Assembly (NCBI GenBank): GCA_963575745.1 | Contig: CAUYUJ010021661.1 | Span: 47,501-111,500, forward strand | Length of the DNA stretch: 64,000 bases | Direction of reading: 5' to 3' | From: Prorocentrum cordatum | Lineage: Eukaryota; Sar; Dinophyceae; Prorocentrales; Prorocentraceae | Position numbers and translations under genes: made by a program | Notes under the pieces: generated by a model | Told to the model about the DNA's origin: nothing | Databases searched by the model: none | The model's input: the letters and a program-made list of their open reading frames with translations, nothing else | Shown: piece after piece, positions 1 to 11,890 of the stretch | How the letters are laid out: every line of letters starts with the position of its first letter | Position numbering within the stretch: the stretch's first letter is position 1

Positions 1-160
1 GGTAGTGACCCCCCCCTTTTCATGATGGACCGGGGTGGGGAGGGGTTCGAACTGGTAGTGAAACCTCCACCCCCTTTTCGAGCAGGGGGGTGAGCAGAGG
101 GGGGGGTACGGGTTGGAACCCCCCACTGACCCCCCCCCCCGGTTTTCTGCCAGCAGCAGC
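1..160. other. C/G homopolymer-rich noncoding DNA
   Basis: Runs of C and G separated by short unique stretches; a phrase resembling GGTAGTGA followed by C-rich sequence occurs twice (near 1 and 54). I see no gene here. Confidence 0.4.
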
Positions 161-172
161 AGAACACGCTTT

Positions 173-221
<49 letters not shown>

Positions 222-337
222 GCATCAGCATCAGCATCAGCATCAGCATCAGCATCAGCATCATCATCATCATCAGCAGCAGCATCATCACCATCAGCAT
301 CATCAACAACAACATCAACATCATCATCATCATCACC

Positions 338-368
<31 letters not shown>

Positions 369-1290
369 GCATCAGCATCATCACAATCGTCAGCAGCATC
401 GGTATCATCATCAGCATCACCATCGCCATCCGAATCATGTGCATGATAGTGATCACCAGAGTCAGCACAAACCCTTTCATCATCAGCATCATCATCAGCA
501 GCATCAGCATCAGCAACATCATGATCGTCATCATCATAACCATTATCAGCATCATCATCATCATCATCATCATCAACAACCTCAACAGCAGCATCATCAG
601 CAGCAGCACCAGTCCCATCACCGGCATCAGCATCATCATCCGCAGCATAAGCATCAGCATCAGCAGCATCATCCTCATTATCATCAGCAGCATCATCATC
701 ACCAGCAGCATCATCAGTATCATCAGTACCACCATCATCAGCATCCTCATCCACATCATCATCCTCATTGCCATCCTCGTCCTCCCTATCATCGTCACCA
801 GCAGCAGCACCACCATCAGCAATCAGCAGCAGCAGCAGCAGCAACCTCCTTCCTCCTCGGCCGAGGAACAAGACTGCCTCCTCCTCCTCATCATCCTCCT
901 CCTCATCCTCCTCTCTCCTCCTCCTCCTCTTCCTCCTCTTCTTTCTCCTCCTCCTCCACTCTCCTCCTCCTCCTCCTCCTCCTCCTCCTCCTCCTCCTCC
1001 TCCTCCTCCTCCTCCTCCTTCTCCCCCCCAAGCGAGGGCCCCAGCGCGCTCGAGTCGAAGGACCGATGCCGGAACCCGCCCCGAGGCCGCGCCCACCACG
1101 AGGGGGGGAGGAGGAGAGGGAGGAGGAGGAGGAGGAGGAGGAGGAGGAGGAAAAGGAGGGAGAAGGAAAATGAGAGAGGAGGAGGAGGAAACTGAGAGAG
1201 GAGGAGGAGGAGGAGGAGGAGGAGGAGGAGGAGGAGCAAGAGGTAGAGGAGGGGGAGGAGGAGGAGCAAGAGGAGGAAAGACACGACGGC
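160..1290. repeat. Compound trinucleotide microsatellite (CAT/CAG, then CTC, then GAG)
   Basis: CAT repeats from about 170, mixed CAT/CAG/CAC to about 830, pure CTC at about 900-1020, a short unique spacer at 1021-1100, then GAG repeats to about 1290. The CTC and GAG arms are inverted relative to each other and could pair. Long open frames on both strands (poly-Ser, Ile, His, Asp, Leu) simply read the repeat in different phases and are not proteins. Confidence 0.95.
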
Positions 1291-2030
1291 TCAAGAACAC
1301 CAACGATTGTCCAACGTGGCGAAAAGGGGCCCTTGAGGGTCTCAAGTCCTGCGCATGAGCAGGAGGCGGGCGGCCTCGAGGACCCGTGGGAAGGGGGGGG
1401 ACCCGGCGGCACGAACGGCGGCTGGCCGGTTCGGATTGGGCCTCCGTCATGTCCCGCACGGAGGCCATCGCCACCTGCAGCGTGGCCGGGCCGCGGAGCT
1501 CCGGGACGGCCACGAAGACGTCGTGCAAGCTGCACAGGCGGAACGCGGAAATGCCCGCAGCGGCCCTCGACGGAGCCAAAGGGCACGTTACTCCGCCTCC
1601 CCCTCCTCCTCCTCCTCCTCCTCCACCTCCTCCTCCTCTTCTTCCTCCTCCTTATTCTCCTCATCACCACCCCGCCCCCTCCCAGGCACACCGCGTCGTG
1701 GCCTTGTTCGCGGCGCGGTCCCCTGGGCTCTTCGGGGACGTCCAAGAGGGGGGCAGTCAAGAGGGGGGGTCTGCAAATCATGGCCCGAGGCATGGGGGCC
1801 ACTGGACATATACGAGGATGGAGCTATGAAATCTGGGGAGATATCATCACCTAGTCATCACCCCCCTCTTCCCCGCCCACGAAAGATAAACCTGGGGAAT
1901 GGCTTTGAGTGGAGCCTGGTTGGAAGGAGTAGGATCGAGAGGAAGGCGTTGATGTGTGTTGGCCTCCAGAAGCCTGCGGAGGCAGAAGGGATTATCGGGG
2001 GACTGCCGGAGGCGTCCGGAGACCTCCCAG
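1291..2030. other. Mostly unique DNA with a CTC run
   Basis: Between two microsatellites. Contains a CTC run at about 1595-1675. Open frames exist but none shows a recognisable domain or consistent codon use. No gene called. Confidence 0.4.
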
Positions 2031-2880
2031 AGGACGAGGAGCACAAGGATGAGGGGAGGAAGTAGGAGAAGGACCAGGAGGCTGGGCGAAGTAGGAGAAG
2101 GAAGGAAGCAGGAGGAAGTAGGAGTAGGAGGAGGAGGAGGAGGAGGAGGAGGAGGAGGAAGCAGGACTAGGAGGATGAGGGGAGGAAGTAGGACAAGGAA
2201 GTAGGAGGTAGTATGAGGAGGAAGGATGAGGAATCCAAAAGATACGAGGCGAAGGAGGAGGAAAGGATACGGACTCCTAAGTGCTGCGCCACCTGTCAAG
2301 AGGAGGACGAGGACGAGGAGGAATCCACAGTTGTTCGGAGGCGTTCGCAATCCTTTCGAATAAGTTTGAGATGGTTCCGAGGGTGGTCTAGGATATCCAG
2401 GATTGTCGGAGGTCTCTGGGGAAGTGGTCAGAAAAAGAGGAAGGGGAACAACAGGATGCATAGCAAGAAAACGAAGAAGGATGATAAAGAATATAAAACA
2501 GCGAAGAACAAAAGTACCACCGATGCGGATACATGTCAAGAGGCCATGTCTAAGACTGCGTGTGGGGCAAAACCGTGGCGAAGACTACCCCCCTCCCACC
2601 ACATCACTCCCCCCGTCAAGGAGGGGGGAAGAGGAGGGAGGAAAAGCGAGCACTAAGGAGCAAGAAGGAGAAAAGAGGACAAAGGAGGAACGCGAAGTAG
2701 GAGAAAGGAGGAAGGAGGAGGAGGAGGGAAGGAGGAGGAGGCGGAGGAGGGGGAGGAGGAAGGAAGCGGATGGGGGAAAAAGGAGATGTGGAGTCGAAGA
2801 CTTTCCCAGACCCCCTCTGCACCCAAAGAGGAGGAGGAGGAGGGGGAGGAGGAGGACGGGCAGGACAAAGTGCGTAGGTG
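2030..2880. repeat. GGA/GAG-rich low-complexity DNA
   Basis: Purine-rich tracts with degenerate GGA/GAG units, densest at 2060-2210 and 2690-2870. Overlapping ORFs are Arg/Glu-rich translations of the repeat. Confidence 0.8.
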
Positions 2881-3764
2881 CGATCGCACCATACCTGTCG
2901 TCCGACCCCTCCTACCCACCATTTCCCCTTGCGCTGCTTTTGTTTCCCGCCGAGCTAGGCCGACAACCGATGCAGACTTACGAGTTCAAGGCGTGTAAAC
3001 ACGGGGCTATAGCGGAGGCTAAGCCCGAGCGAACGCCACGTCGGCGAGCGACACCTTTCGTACGCAGCTGCTTCGTGGGCCGGATGGCCTCCCACGCCAC
3101 CACCGCGTTGCATGATTTCGTATCCGCCGGATGGGTTGTTCTGGATGACCTGTATCCCCAAAGAGACCCCTATCGTGTGATGCGCAGTCAGGAAGGGAGG
3201 CTTCGTACACTGGACGAGGAGGAGGCGGCGGATGAGCAGGATGATGAACAGGAGGAAACGCAGACTCATGTGGAGAGCAGCAGCAGCAGCAGAAGGAGCT
3301 GGAAGACCAGGGAAGGCGGATGAGGGAAAGAAAGGAAGGGCAATGACGAAAAACGAATCGGACCCAGAAAAGCGGCGCGCGATGGGACCAGAGCGCAAAT
3401 CGGAACGGCGGGAGCAAGTCGGCGATCCTGAAAAGCAGCCAACTCTGCAGCGGGAGCACCATTTTGAGGCACAAAGCACATTCGGATTGAGAACGACACA
3501 TCGAAAAACAACTCGGGACAATCCTCAAATGAATACAGCATCACGGGAGAAAGGCTACGTTGAGTAGGGAGGAGAACCCAAGAAGATCTCGCGTCGTGAT
3601 GATCATGGCGTCGTTTCAAATAACTGCCATTTTTTGTTCTTCCCTGCCTAGACTCTGCCTAGAAGGGTTCTTACTCTCTTAGCTTAAAGGGGCCGGGCAG
3701 TGTAACACGCCCCGGGCGGTTCCCCCGGTCCCCTGGGAGCGGTTCCCCCCAGTCCCCTGGGAGC
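2881..3764. other. Unique DNA with a partial dispersed-repeat copy
   Basis: No recognisable gene. On the minus strand, 3400-3515 resembles the family tandemly duplicated at 24.1-24.8 kb (shared phrases include CCCGCTGCAG and a GGATT..CC..GAGTTG block). The end (3690-3765) carries short duplications of CCCCTGGGAGC. Confidence 0.4.
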
Positions 3765-4068
3765 TGTAGCTTTAGCTTTAGCTTTAGCTTAGCTTTAGCT
3801 TAGCTTTAGCTTAGCTTTAGCTTAGCTGTAGCTTAGCTTTAGCTTAGCGTTTCGCTTAACTTTTCGCTTGGCGTTTCGCTTAGCTTTAGCTTAGCTTTAG
3901 CTTAGCTTTACCTTAGCTTGAGCTTAGCTGTAGCTTAGCTTTAGCTTAGCTTTAGCTTAGCTTTAGCTTAGCTGTAGCTTAGCTTTAGCTTAGCTTTAGC
4001 TTAGCTTTAGCTTAGCTGTGGCTTAGCTTTAGCTTAGCTTTAGCTTTAGCTTAGCTTTAGCTTAGCGG
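3765..4068. repeat. 11-bp minisatellite AGCTTTAGCTT
   Basis: About 27 tandem copies of an 11-bp unit, with occasional 6-bp extra TTTAGC and point variants (GTAGC, GTGGC, TTTCGC). The unit itself contains AGCTT twice. It is not the plant/algal telomere repeat TTTAGGG. Confidence 0.95.
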
Positions 4069-4139
4069 TACTGTTACTACTAATGCTGCTGTCCTAGGGG
4101 TTCCAACTCCTAGGTAGGGTCGCACTGGGATAACTTCAC

Positions 4140-4140
<1 letters not shown>

Positions 4141-4170
<30 letters not shown>

Positions 4171-4176
4171 CATACA

Positions 4177-4210
<34 letters not shown>

Positions 4211-4212
4211 CA
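4141..4212. repeat. TA dinucleotide followed by CATA tetranucleotide microsatellite
   Basis: Alternating TA at 4141-4166 passes into CATA repeats and ends near 4212. Confidence 0.95.
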
Positions 4213-5800
4213 TGCATAGATTTAATCATTCAACAGTGCTGCGCTGTCCAAAATCAAGCCCTTTTGCTGCCCAGAACAACGACCCTCCACCCCTCCTCTG
4301 GAACTTCGACCCAACCATCCCGCACACCCAACCCCAAAGCATATCCCGTCACCCACGCCCACCAGCAAGTCGCGAGCTGGCTGGCAAACGACACGACGAC
4401 GACGACGACGATCACGATCACAATCACGATCACAGCCACGATCACGACGACGACAACGACGACGGCCTCGGCGGTGGCGGCGGAAACGCTGACTGCGGCG
4501 GGTTGGGCGGGCGGGACAATAAAAAAAGGCGGGTCGGTCGGGTCGGCAAAACATGGAAGCGAGCAGGTCGGCGGCCCGACGGGCGGACGGTCGGCGTATA
4601 AGGCACACGAGACAACCAAGAGAAGCGATAACGACGACGACGACGACGGGCGGGCCATCAGAGCGCGAGGGCGGGCGGGACATCAAATGGAAACCTCGCG
4701 CGCTGATGAGACAAGGCTGCGTGGAAACGCGCTGACATAGCAAAGGAAAACGACAACGAATACGACGCGCGTGACAGCGGGCGGGCGGCAGGGACATAGA
4801 ATGCAACTATCGTTCGTTGATGAGACCAGGTTCGTCGCTGTCACTGTCAGCGTCGTCGTCGTCGGTGTCGTCGTCGTCGTCGTAGTCGTCGTTCGCGTCG
4901 GCGCCGTCGTCGTCGGCATCGCGCGTTGATCGTCGCGTTCGTCGAATACTCGTCTTTGGCCAATGCTGATTGCTGGCACATGGAAACGGTTGCGGGGGCT
5001 CTCGCCTCGACGACAGCTACACTTCTTCCGGAAACGACGATCCAAATCACTTCGGTGAGTTTCGCGCGGTTCGCCCAAGTTGGCGGAAGCCCATCTGCGA
5101 CGACTCCCGCTCAATACTTCCTCCAAGTGTACTCAAGTTTCTGAGCTGCCCGAAATTGCGCGCTAGCTCGCATGACCGCCGCGTCGGCGGGTACGTTCAC
5201 AGAGTGCACCGTCGCGCGCTTCTGCCGGGAGCTCGTGCGAAAAGGTCTCCCCCGAAAGGGGATCGGTTCACAAATTCAGTGACCATGCGCAAGGGCACGG
5301 GAGAAACGAACGAAGGTCGAGGCAGCTGATTAGACTACACGTTCGCAAGATGGTCGCCAGCCTTGTCGCCATCTCAGCGTCAGCGTCGTCGTATTCCTCG
5401 TTGCGCTCGACATCATCACTGTCGCAGCCGTAGGCGTAATCGTGTTCGTGGACATCGTCGCCGTCAGCACTGTCGTCGCATCCGTCGCAGTGTTCGTCGT
5501 AAAGTTCGTCGCGGTCGCATCCATCGTCGCGCGCGTCGTCGCAGGCGCAAGGCAACTCGATGAGCAAGAAGCCCATGAAGTCGGCAACGCCGCTGGACTT
5601 GAGGGAAGCCCCCCCAGCCAACGACCAGCCTGGACTGGCAACCGAGCAGGCCCAGCAGCGGCTGGGCCGAGCTGAGACAAATACCTCAGCAGAATGGCCA
5701 CGCAAGATACCACTCCCAAGACACGCCACAGATAGACAACGCCTTCGAAGCAGGAGCATACGCCAGCATACCAAATCACAATCCAGCGATTGAAAAAGCC
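4213..5800. other. CGA/GTC-rich DNA without a convincing gene
   Basis: Contains CGA runs at about 4395-4470 and 4632-4650, and GTC/CGT runs at about 4848-4925 and 5375-5550. Intervening DNA is CG-dinucleotide rich. ORFs on both strands are open because of the trinucleotide composition; I recognise no domain. Confidence 0.5.
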
Positions 5801-7592
5801 TGTCCACGTATAACTGCAGCGCCTACAAGCGGAGCGGCAAGATATGAAGGCGGCGCCCAAAACAAGAACAGCGCCAATACGAAATGCGAAGCCCACGAAG
5901 AGGGAAAACAACGAGCATGCACAACAGCGACCCGAAAATCGCCGGACGCCATGCTGCCGGCAACATTCGAGGCCGCCCATTGAAATTAGAAATACAAGTG
6001 GGGGGGGGGGGCAAAGGGGGCCATGCCACGCAGCGCCCACGCAAAACTGCCCCACCAGCGCGTCGAAGCTCGCGTCCGTTGTGCCCGACGATTTCAGCCC
6101 AACTCCAAGCAACATCGGTCGCGGCAACTCCCTGGCAACAACTATCGCCGCGCGAATCAATGTCCGTGGATTCCGCCGCCTTCAACGCAGCATCGACAGG
6201 GCCCGAATGAGAGCAAGGCCCGCCCACTACCACGCTTCGCAATCTGAGCCCCAGCTCGCAAATTGGCCGGCACATTCTCGCGGCGCGGAGACCTCGCAAA
6301 AAAACGCGACAAGTTAGGCCTGTCAAAGGCCCACCAGCTCCATCACGCCTTGAATTGACCGGGCGCGCGCGAGCGGAGACAAGCCATCAGACACCCAGCC
6401 GCCCAGGTTCATCCTGCGACGCATTGCCCGCGCCATGCACTTCGCCACCTGCCTGAATCGCTCGAGCTCCATCCCGAAGTACTCTTCGCACCCCTGGCGA
6501 CAGGCGCGCAAAGATGTCCGCCCACAAGTTGCCGAGAAAGAAGATAGGCGGGACGCCACGCTCCGGGCAATGATCCAGGCTCGCACGCGCACCCGCGGCC
6601 GGCCCCAACCAACCCGCCCAGCCGTTGCCCTCCGAGCAGAGCCCCAGCAGTTCAGCGCACATGAAACCAAGATAGCGAAACAGCCTGGACGCCACGACGC
6701 CGCACGCCGCTCAGCTCGCCCAACTGATCGAAGCCGCCCTGGCAACGCCCCGCTGCCCGCTGCGCGGATGGGACCCCGCCCGCGCAACATCAGGTCTGGA
6801 ATCGAAGGAGAAAACCAAACCATGAACGAAAAAAACGCCATCCTGCGCTGTCCTGTCAAAAATGCCACATCCCCAGCGCGCGCACTCACATCGCCAGCTG
6901 CCTGAAGCAATCCCCGCGCATCGTCAGCTGCCTGACGCAGCTGGCCGCACGGGCATATGCAGTGCCCAGCCGAACCCAAGTCATCACCACACTTGCTACA
7001 GTCAGGATGCTCAGCCAGACCGACTCCACGCCTCGCCCCCTGGGCCCAATGCACGCCGGACCGACGCGCCCGAAGAGACGCGCGCCGCAGACGTAGCGGA
7101 AGTAACCGCCGCATTCTTTGAGCCAATACGCACTCACCACTGAATACCAAGGCGAAGGAGCTCGCGCGCACATCCTTCGGCGCCGTGGCAAGCAAAGAGA
7201 CGCGTTCCTTCTGGTCCGCATTGAATACCGTTGGCGACTACATAGTCGAACCAATTCGCCACAAGCGCAAAGTCACCGCACCGCCGGGCCCCTCGACGCG
7301 CCCCCCCCAGTTCTGGTCGTGGAACAAGCGCGCGATAACCACAGCCCATGCATGGGGCAAGCGACTACAAGAAGCTCTGGACCCCATATCCAGCAAAAAC
7401 ATAAATCCGCAATGTCGCAGGTAGCCGCACGTTTGGGATCAGCAGACGCAATACAGAGCGAGCGAAGAATAGCCTTGCTTGGACCCCGCAAACATGACAA
7501 CAGTAGACCCGCAAACCTGCAGCGCCTCATCACCTACTCCGGATACTCCCGCCCCACGCGCCGCTGCGGGAAGCACGCCCGTCTTTTTTTTA

Positions 7593-7646
<54 letters not shown>

Positions 7647-7655
7647 ATTAAATAT

Positions 7656-7694
<39 letters not shown>

Positions 7695-9885
7695 GAGAAC
7701 GAACCGAACGATTGAACACGAACACCTTCTGCTCCCGCGCCAAATACGTCGCGACGGGGAACGCGCCAACACCCAATGGCCCCTCCGACTATGTAGATCA
7801 CGCCCAAGGTTTCGCATCGCCCCACAAGCGCGAGGCCCGCGAGCACCCGGGCGCCCTCCAGCGCGACGCTCAGCCGTCTGCGACAAAGCCACTCAGGCTG
7901 AATCGAAAGCCCCAGCACGGCCGCGCCAGCCCCAGACTCCGCAACAGCCTGCCAGAGCACCTGCACGCCCTGAAGCCCTGCCCCCTGCTATCATCAAGGA
8001 GAGCACGAGGCACCACGCCAGGACGACGAAAACGACCCAGCAACCGATGGCGAAGCGCCGGCACGATACCACAAGCATGAACCGCCTGCAAGCATACCTT
8101 GAAGCGAAGTGACGCAATGAACAGAACCGGACGCCTGCGGCCGCCTCCGAAGATCGCAGCACTGGCAGAATATCCACAGCAGTCAAAGGTCGCATTTCAT
8201 CTCCCGAGCCTCTGTGAGAAGAGCCGCTCTCTAGATCAACTCGAAGCACTCCCGAGCACCCAGCGCAGTCGCAAACGCATGCTCGTTCCAAGATACTGCA
8301 ATCTCCACTTCCAGGTTCGGTCCAAACGCCGAATCAGAAGACGACCTGGACCCCCCGAGGACCCAAACGCCAGCTGAAGCATCTCCTCACCATCCACTGC
8401 TCAGCAATGGGCGCGCGCACCCTGGACCACGAGCGCAAGAAGCTACTCATATGACCGACCAACCTGCGATCGCCAAAAGGATTGAAGACGCGTACCATCG
8501 CATTCCACGATCGACTATGACGCCGCGCACCCAGCCGCTCACAACAACCGAGAAGACTTGCAAGGACCAGCAGCCCCATGGCGGGCACGCGGCTGAAGGC
8601 CCGCGCGGCAGTGCTGCCGGGAGAATCTGCCGTAGAATTTGTAAATGACGAAATGGCCTCCTTCACAATCCCGAGCACGATAGTGGGGAACAGAGGCCAG
8701 GAATGAAACCACCCGGGTAAACGAAGCGACCAAGCACCATGATGACGCCAAAAATCACACCGCCCGCCCACCTCTCGATCACACAGAGCCCACGGGCAGC
8801 TGGCGCCGAAGAACACCCCCAGTGAGCAATGACCAGCGCAAGTCCCGAATACTGGCGACACCGAGCGTCAAACCGGCCCACGCGCGAAGGACTGCCGCGC
8901 AGTGCGCTGCCGAACCTTCTGCTTGTCTGTCACTGCCGAGTCGCACTTCTGCCTGCAGAACTGCGCAATAGACGAAGCCCCGTCAACAGATTTGGCGGCA
9001 GAAAGACAGCCTGCCGCTGACTGAAACAGTCGCGAACCCGAATTCCTGCAAGAAGCCTCATCAGTAGCCAAGACCAATCCATTAGGAAGACGCTGCCAAG
9101 GAGGCTCCAACACGCCCACGGGCACGCTGGAATCTCAAGGCCACCACCCAGTCCAACCGCGCAGCAACGCACGCAACAATCACGCCCCCCCACCCCCACC
9201 CCCACCCCCCACCGACCCCCGCGAATGTGCGCCGCGGGAAGCCGACCAGGCACCAGGGCAGGAGAGCGCCACAGTGGCGAACAAGTCACAGGAACAGACG
9301 ACCTGGCAAGGATGGCAACTCCACCAGACGTGCACGCGCACCCTCCAAAAGGGATTGCCGAAGACCAAACTCCGCGACACCCAAAATCCCGAATCTGACA
9401 TCGGTTGAAGACCGCCCAACGACTGAGCAGCACGATGATGCTCCTGAGTAACAGTCACAACAACCTTGTCACCGAGAATACCCAACAACAACTCCAGAAA
9501 ACAACGGAACGTAATATTGGCAGTGGTAGTCGCACCCTTAAGCTGCACCGTGAGTCTCAAAAATATATGAAAAATACAAAAACCCCAGCAATCCGAATCG
9601 ATGCGGCCCTGTACGTCCAGCGACGATCTGCCACGGGTGGTATCCGCCAGCAGCCAGCTTACGAGCGCGCAAACACAACTCCCCATCTGAAGAATTCGTC
9701 GTACCAAAAGGTTCCAGCGCTGATTTGAGATCCCCCAACTCCTCGTCGCGAGGACACCAACCATCCATCTCTGACAACGAAGCCCGCCGCAGCCGGAACC
9801 ACTGAACCTGCAGGGTCAGCAGCCCCGCCTGGACGCGCGCCGCCACCACGAACCGCATCGTGAGAAGCAGCCGCCCGGGCAACCA
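5801..9885. other. Strand-skewed (A+C on plus) noncoding DNA, possibly intronic
   Basis: Over about 4 kb the plus strand is rich in A and C and the minus strand in G and T. Short protein-like runs appear in all three minus frames without a shared reading frame, as expected for skewed intron DNA or a decayed gene. It lies directly downstream (minus sense) of the coiled-coil ORF at 9886-10743, so long introns of that gene are one explanation. It includes the TA/poly-A tract at 7587-7692. No exon is called. Confidence 0.35.
7587..7692. repeat. TA dinucleotide tract and A33 homopolymer
   Basis: About 50 bp of alternating TA, an AT-rich link, then a run of about 33 A at 7660-7692. This could be the tail of a retroposed copy, but I found no flanking duplication. 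Confidence 0.9.
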
Positions 9886-10743
9886 TCAACTCGCGCGCGC
9901 TCCCCCAAATCCAGCCGCGATACGGTCAAGCACCGACTGAGAGCACCACTGCCCTTCCATCGCCTTGGAGACCAGCTCGCCTGACTTGCTCGTAGAGATA
10001 CCCCGCACCAGTGAACCAGCAGCTTGTTCACCACCAGCAAACGGCGTAGGTAAAGCCTTCTGAAACGCCCCCAGTTGCTGCTCCATGTCCACCAGCACCG
10101 CATTAGCCTCGTCCACAGCAGCCTGCGCCTCCGTCTCTGCAGCGTGGGCACTCCCAACCATAAGCTTGGCTTCGTCCAGCTTCGACTGCATCCTTTTCGC
10201 CTTCGCCTTCTGCTCACGCACTCGATGAGCCAACGCATGAGCCTGGGTATGCAGAGGCTTAGCCTCGTAAAACTCAACGCGCAGCTTATCCAGCTTAGCC
10301 TTGAGGTCCGACTTCTGCTCATTCGCCCAGACCGACTCCAGACCACGAAGAGACTCCAAGTCCGCCACGAGCTCCTTGATCTCGGCAAGCCGCTCGGCCT
10401 GCCGACCTGCAGCCCCTGGCGCCGCTACAGCGTCAGGAGCAGCAGTAGCGGAGTCCACCTCCATGCCGGCGGCGCCCTCCTCCTTGTTGGTGCCCGTCTT
10501 CTTGTGAAGCTGAACACTCTCCGTCTGCACACGATCGATGAGCTTCTGGTAGTGAGTAGGCGGCCCAGCTGGGCGCTCCTCGACCAAGGCTCCTCCACCC
10601 TCACGTTCCAGTCGCACTCGTACGGACGGCACATCCGGTGCGAGGTTCCCGTGGAAAGCGAACTGCTTGCGCAACCTGATTCGGAAGCAGCGAAGGCTCG
10701 ACTTGGGGTGGACGCGGTCCTTGCAGAACCAATAGTCGCGCAC
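9886..10743 (-). CDS. Coiled-coil protein, exon or ORF fragment
   Basis: Open for 285 codons on the minus strand, ending at a TGA-adjacent frame end at 9886. There is no in-frame ATG at the left end: the first codon is GTG, and an in-frame TAA lies about 20 nt further upstream, just before an AG that could be a 3' splice site (GGCAG). The product begins with a short basic, aromatic segment (DYWFCKDR), then an acidic/Ala-Pro linker, then from about residue 115 to 215 a heptad-like Lys/Glu/Ala/Leu segment typical of a coiled coil (for example ERLAEIKELVADLESL). No catalytic motif is visible. It could be an internal exon of a host gene, or an ORF1-like coiled-coil protein of a retroelement; I cannot tell which. 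Codon use is GC3-rich, which supports real coding. Confidence 0.5.
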   Translation of the reverse strand: MRDYWFCKDRVHPKSSLRCFRIRLRKQFAFHGNLAPDVPSVRVRLEREGGGALVEERPAGPPTHYQKLIDRVQTESVQLHKKTGTNKEEGAAGMEVDSATAAPDAVAAPGAAGRQAERLAEIKELVADLESLRGLESVWANEQKSDLKAKLDKLRVEFYEAKPLHTQAHALAHRVREQKAKAKRMQSKLDEAKLMVGSAHAAETEAQAAVDEANAVLVDMEQQLGAFQKALPTPFAGGEQAAGSLVRGISTSKSGELVSKAMEGQWCSQSVLDRIAAGFGGARAS

Positions 10744-11406
10744 CCTGCCTATTTTTCCTCGACGTTAGGACCAACATCTGATATAAAGATATGGCGTACA
10801 ATGAATCCAGACTTAAAGATCCGTCGCAGAGAGCCAACTGTTTCGTATTGCCCCGCGTGGGCCAAGCTGCCAGGGTGCTACGCGGAGGGGCCTCCTGCGC
10901 AGCGCATGCCAAGCAACGTGCAGGTACTAGGCACCCTGCCTTCTCCCAAGGATATCTGACCTCTGCTACACAGAAACAGCCGCTGGACTGCAGTGACTAG
11001 CAGAACCGGAGACGCGACACCGAGGAGCAAAAGCAGAGAACAGCGCAGCGGGCCCTCGCTCCCGCCGGCGCCGCGGGCCGTTTTGGAATCTGCGCGGCAT
11101 CAGACTCAGACCGAAGTGCACCTGAACCGGAAAAACTAAGGAGGGAGAAGGAGGAGGAGGAGGAGGAGGAGGAGGAAGAGGAGGAGCAGGAGGAGGAGGA
11201 GCGAGGAGGAGGAGAATGAGGAGGAGGAGGAGGAGGAGGAGGAGGAGCACGGAACAGGAGAAAGACGTCTGGACGCGTGCTACACTGCCCCGAAGAGCCT
11301 TGGCCAAGACGGCAAAGGGCAAAGAAGGCAGGGCGCGCCCATCAAGCCCTCTTGCTGTGCGGGGGCTGGGGGCTGGGAGCCAGCGAGTCAAAGGAAAAAC
11401 GAAGAG
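10744..11406. other. Intergenic DNA with GAG microsatellite
   Basis: Unique DNA at 10744-11135, then GAG/GGA repeats at about 11140-11250, then unique sequence. No gene recognised. Confidence 0.4.
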
Positions 11407-11558
11407 TTAGGTCGGGCGTGTCCCCCTAGAGGCGGATTATGGACAAAAAATAATATTAAAAAATGCTCAATAATGGCCAAAAATAATCAAAAGAACGTCC
11501 TCCGATTGTTTTTCACTATTTTTGAAAACTCCTCATGTAGAGGGACGCGCCCGACTAA
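11407..11558. mobile_element. MITE-like element, family A, copy 1
   Basis: About 152 bp bounded by imperfect terminal inverted repeats whose core is TCGGGCGTGTCCC, in inverted form near 11540-11558. The interior is AT-rich, with GCGGATTATGGACAAAAAAT at the left and a T-rich block at the right. A second copy with the same ends and subterminal sequence lies at 39974-40143. No ORF, so any movement would depend on another element's transposase. Confidence 0.75.
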
Positions 11559-11568
11559 AACGTAGAGC

Positions 11569-11717
11569 ACCGCCACCGAGAACCCATCGGGGGGGTGGGG
11601 GGGGGGGCCGACCACTGGGTGGTGGTACGCCTGAGCGTCACCCAGTATACCGGTCGACGGTAAGCCTTGCAACCGCCCAGGGGTGGCCCCCCCCCCGATG
11701 GGTTCTCGGTGGCGGTG
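11569..11717. mobile_element. Inverted-repeat (foldback) element
   Basis: Arms of about 27 bp (core CACCGAGAACCCATCGGGGG) at 11569-11597 and 11689-11717 enclose about 90 bp. It starts about 10 bp after the family A MITE ends, so two small elements lie side by side. Only one copy seen in this window. Confidence 0.65.
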
Positions 11718-11810
11718 GTCTGTGATGGGAGGCAACTACTGGGAGGCTCTCATCGGAAAGATGAAGGAGAATCAAGCCCCATTGGGGAGCTGCTACGCCA
11801 GAGCGGGCCT

Positions 11811-11890
11811 CGGATTGAGCCGGATTAAGCCGGACTAAGCGGGACTCAGCCGGAGTATGCGGGACTCAGCCGGATTAGACCGGATGTCGG
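11811..11890. repeat. Decamer minisatellite (AGCCGGATTA-like)
   Basis: About eight tandem 10-bp units with alternation of GCCGGATTA, GCCGGACTA and GCGGGACTC variants. Confidence 0.85.

Noticed and set aside
20-1579. 519-codon Asp/Arg/Pro-rich ORF on the minus strand and similar long ORFs in other CTC/CAT arrays
   Set aside because: They are translations of trinucleotide microsatellites, open in several frames at once.
9180-9764. 194-codon minus-strand ORF
   Set aside because: Third positions follow the local G/T skew and the frame ends in a G-rich repeat; looks like skewed noncoding DNA.
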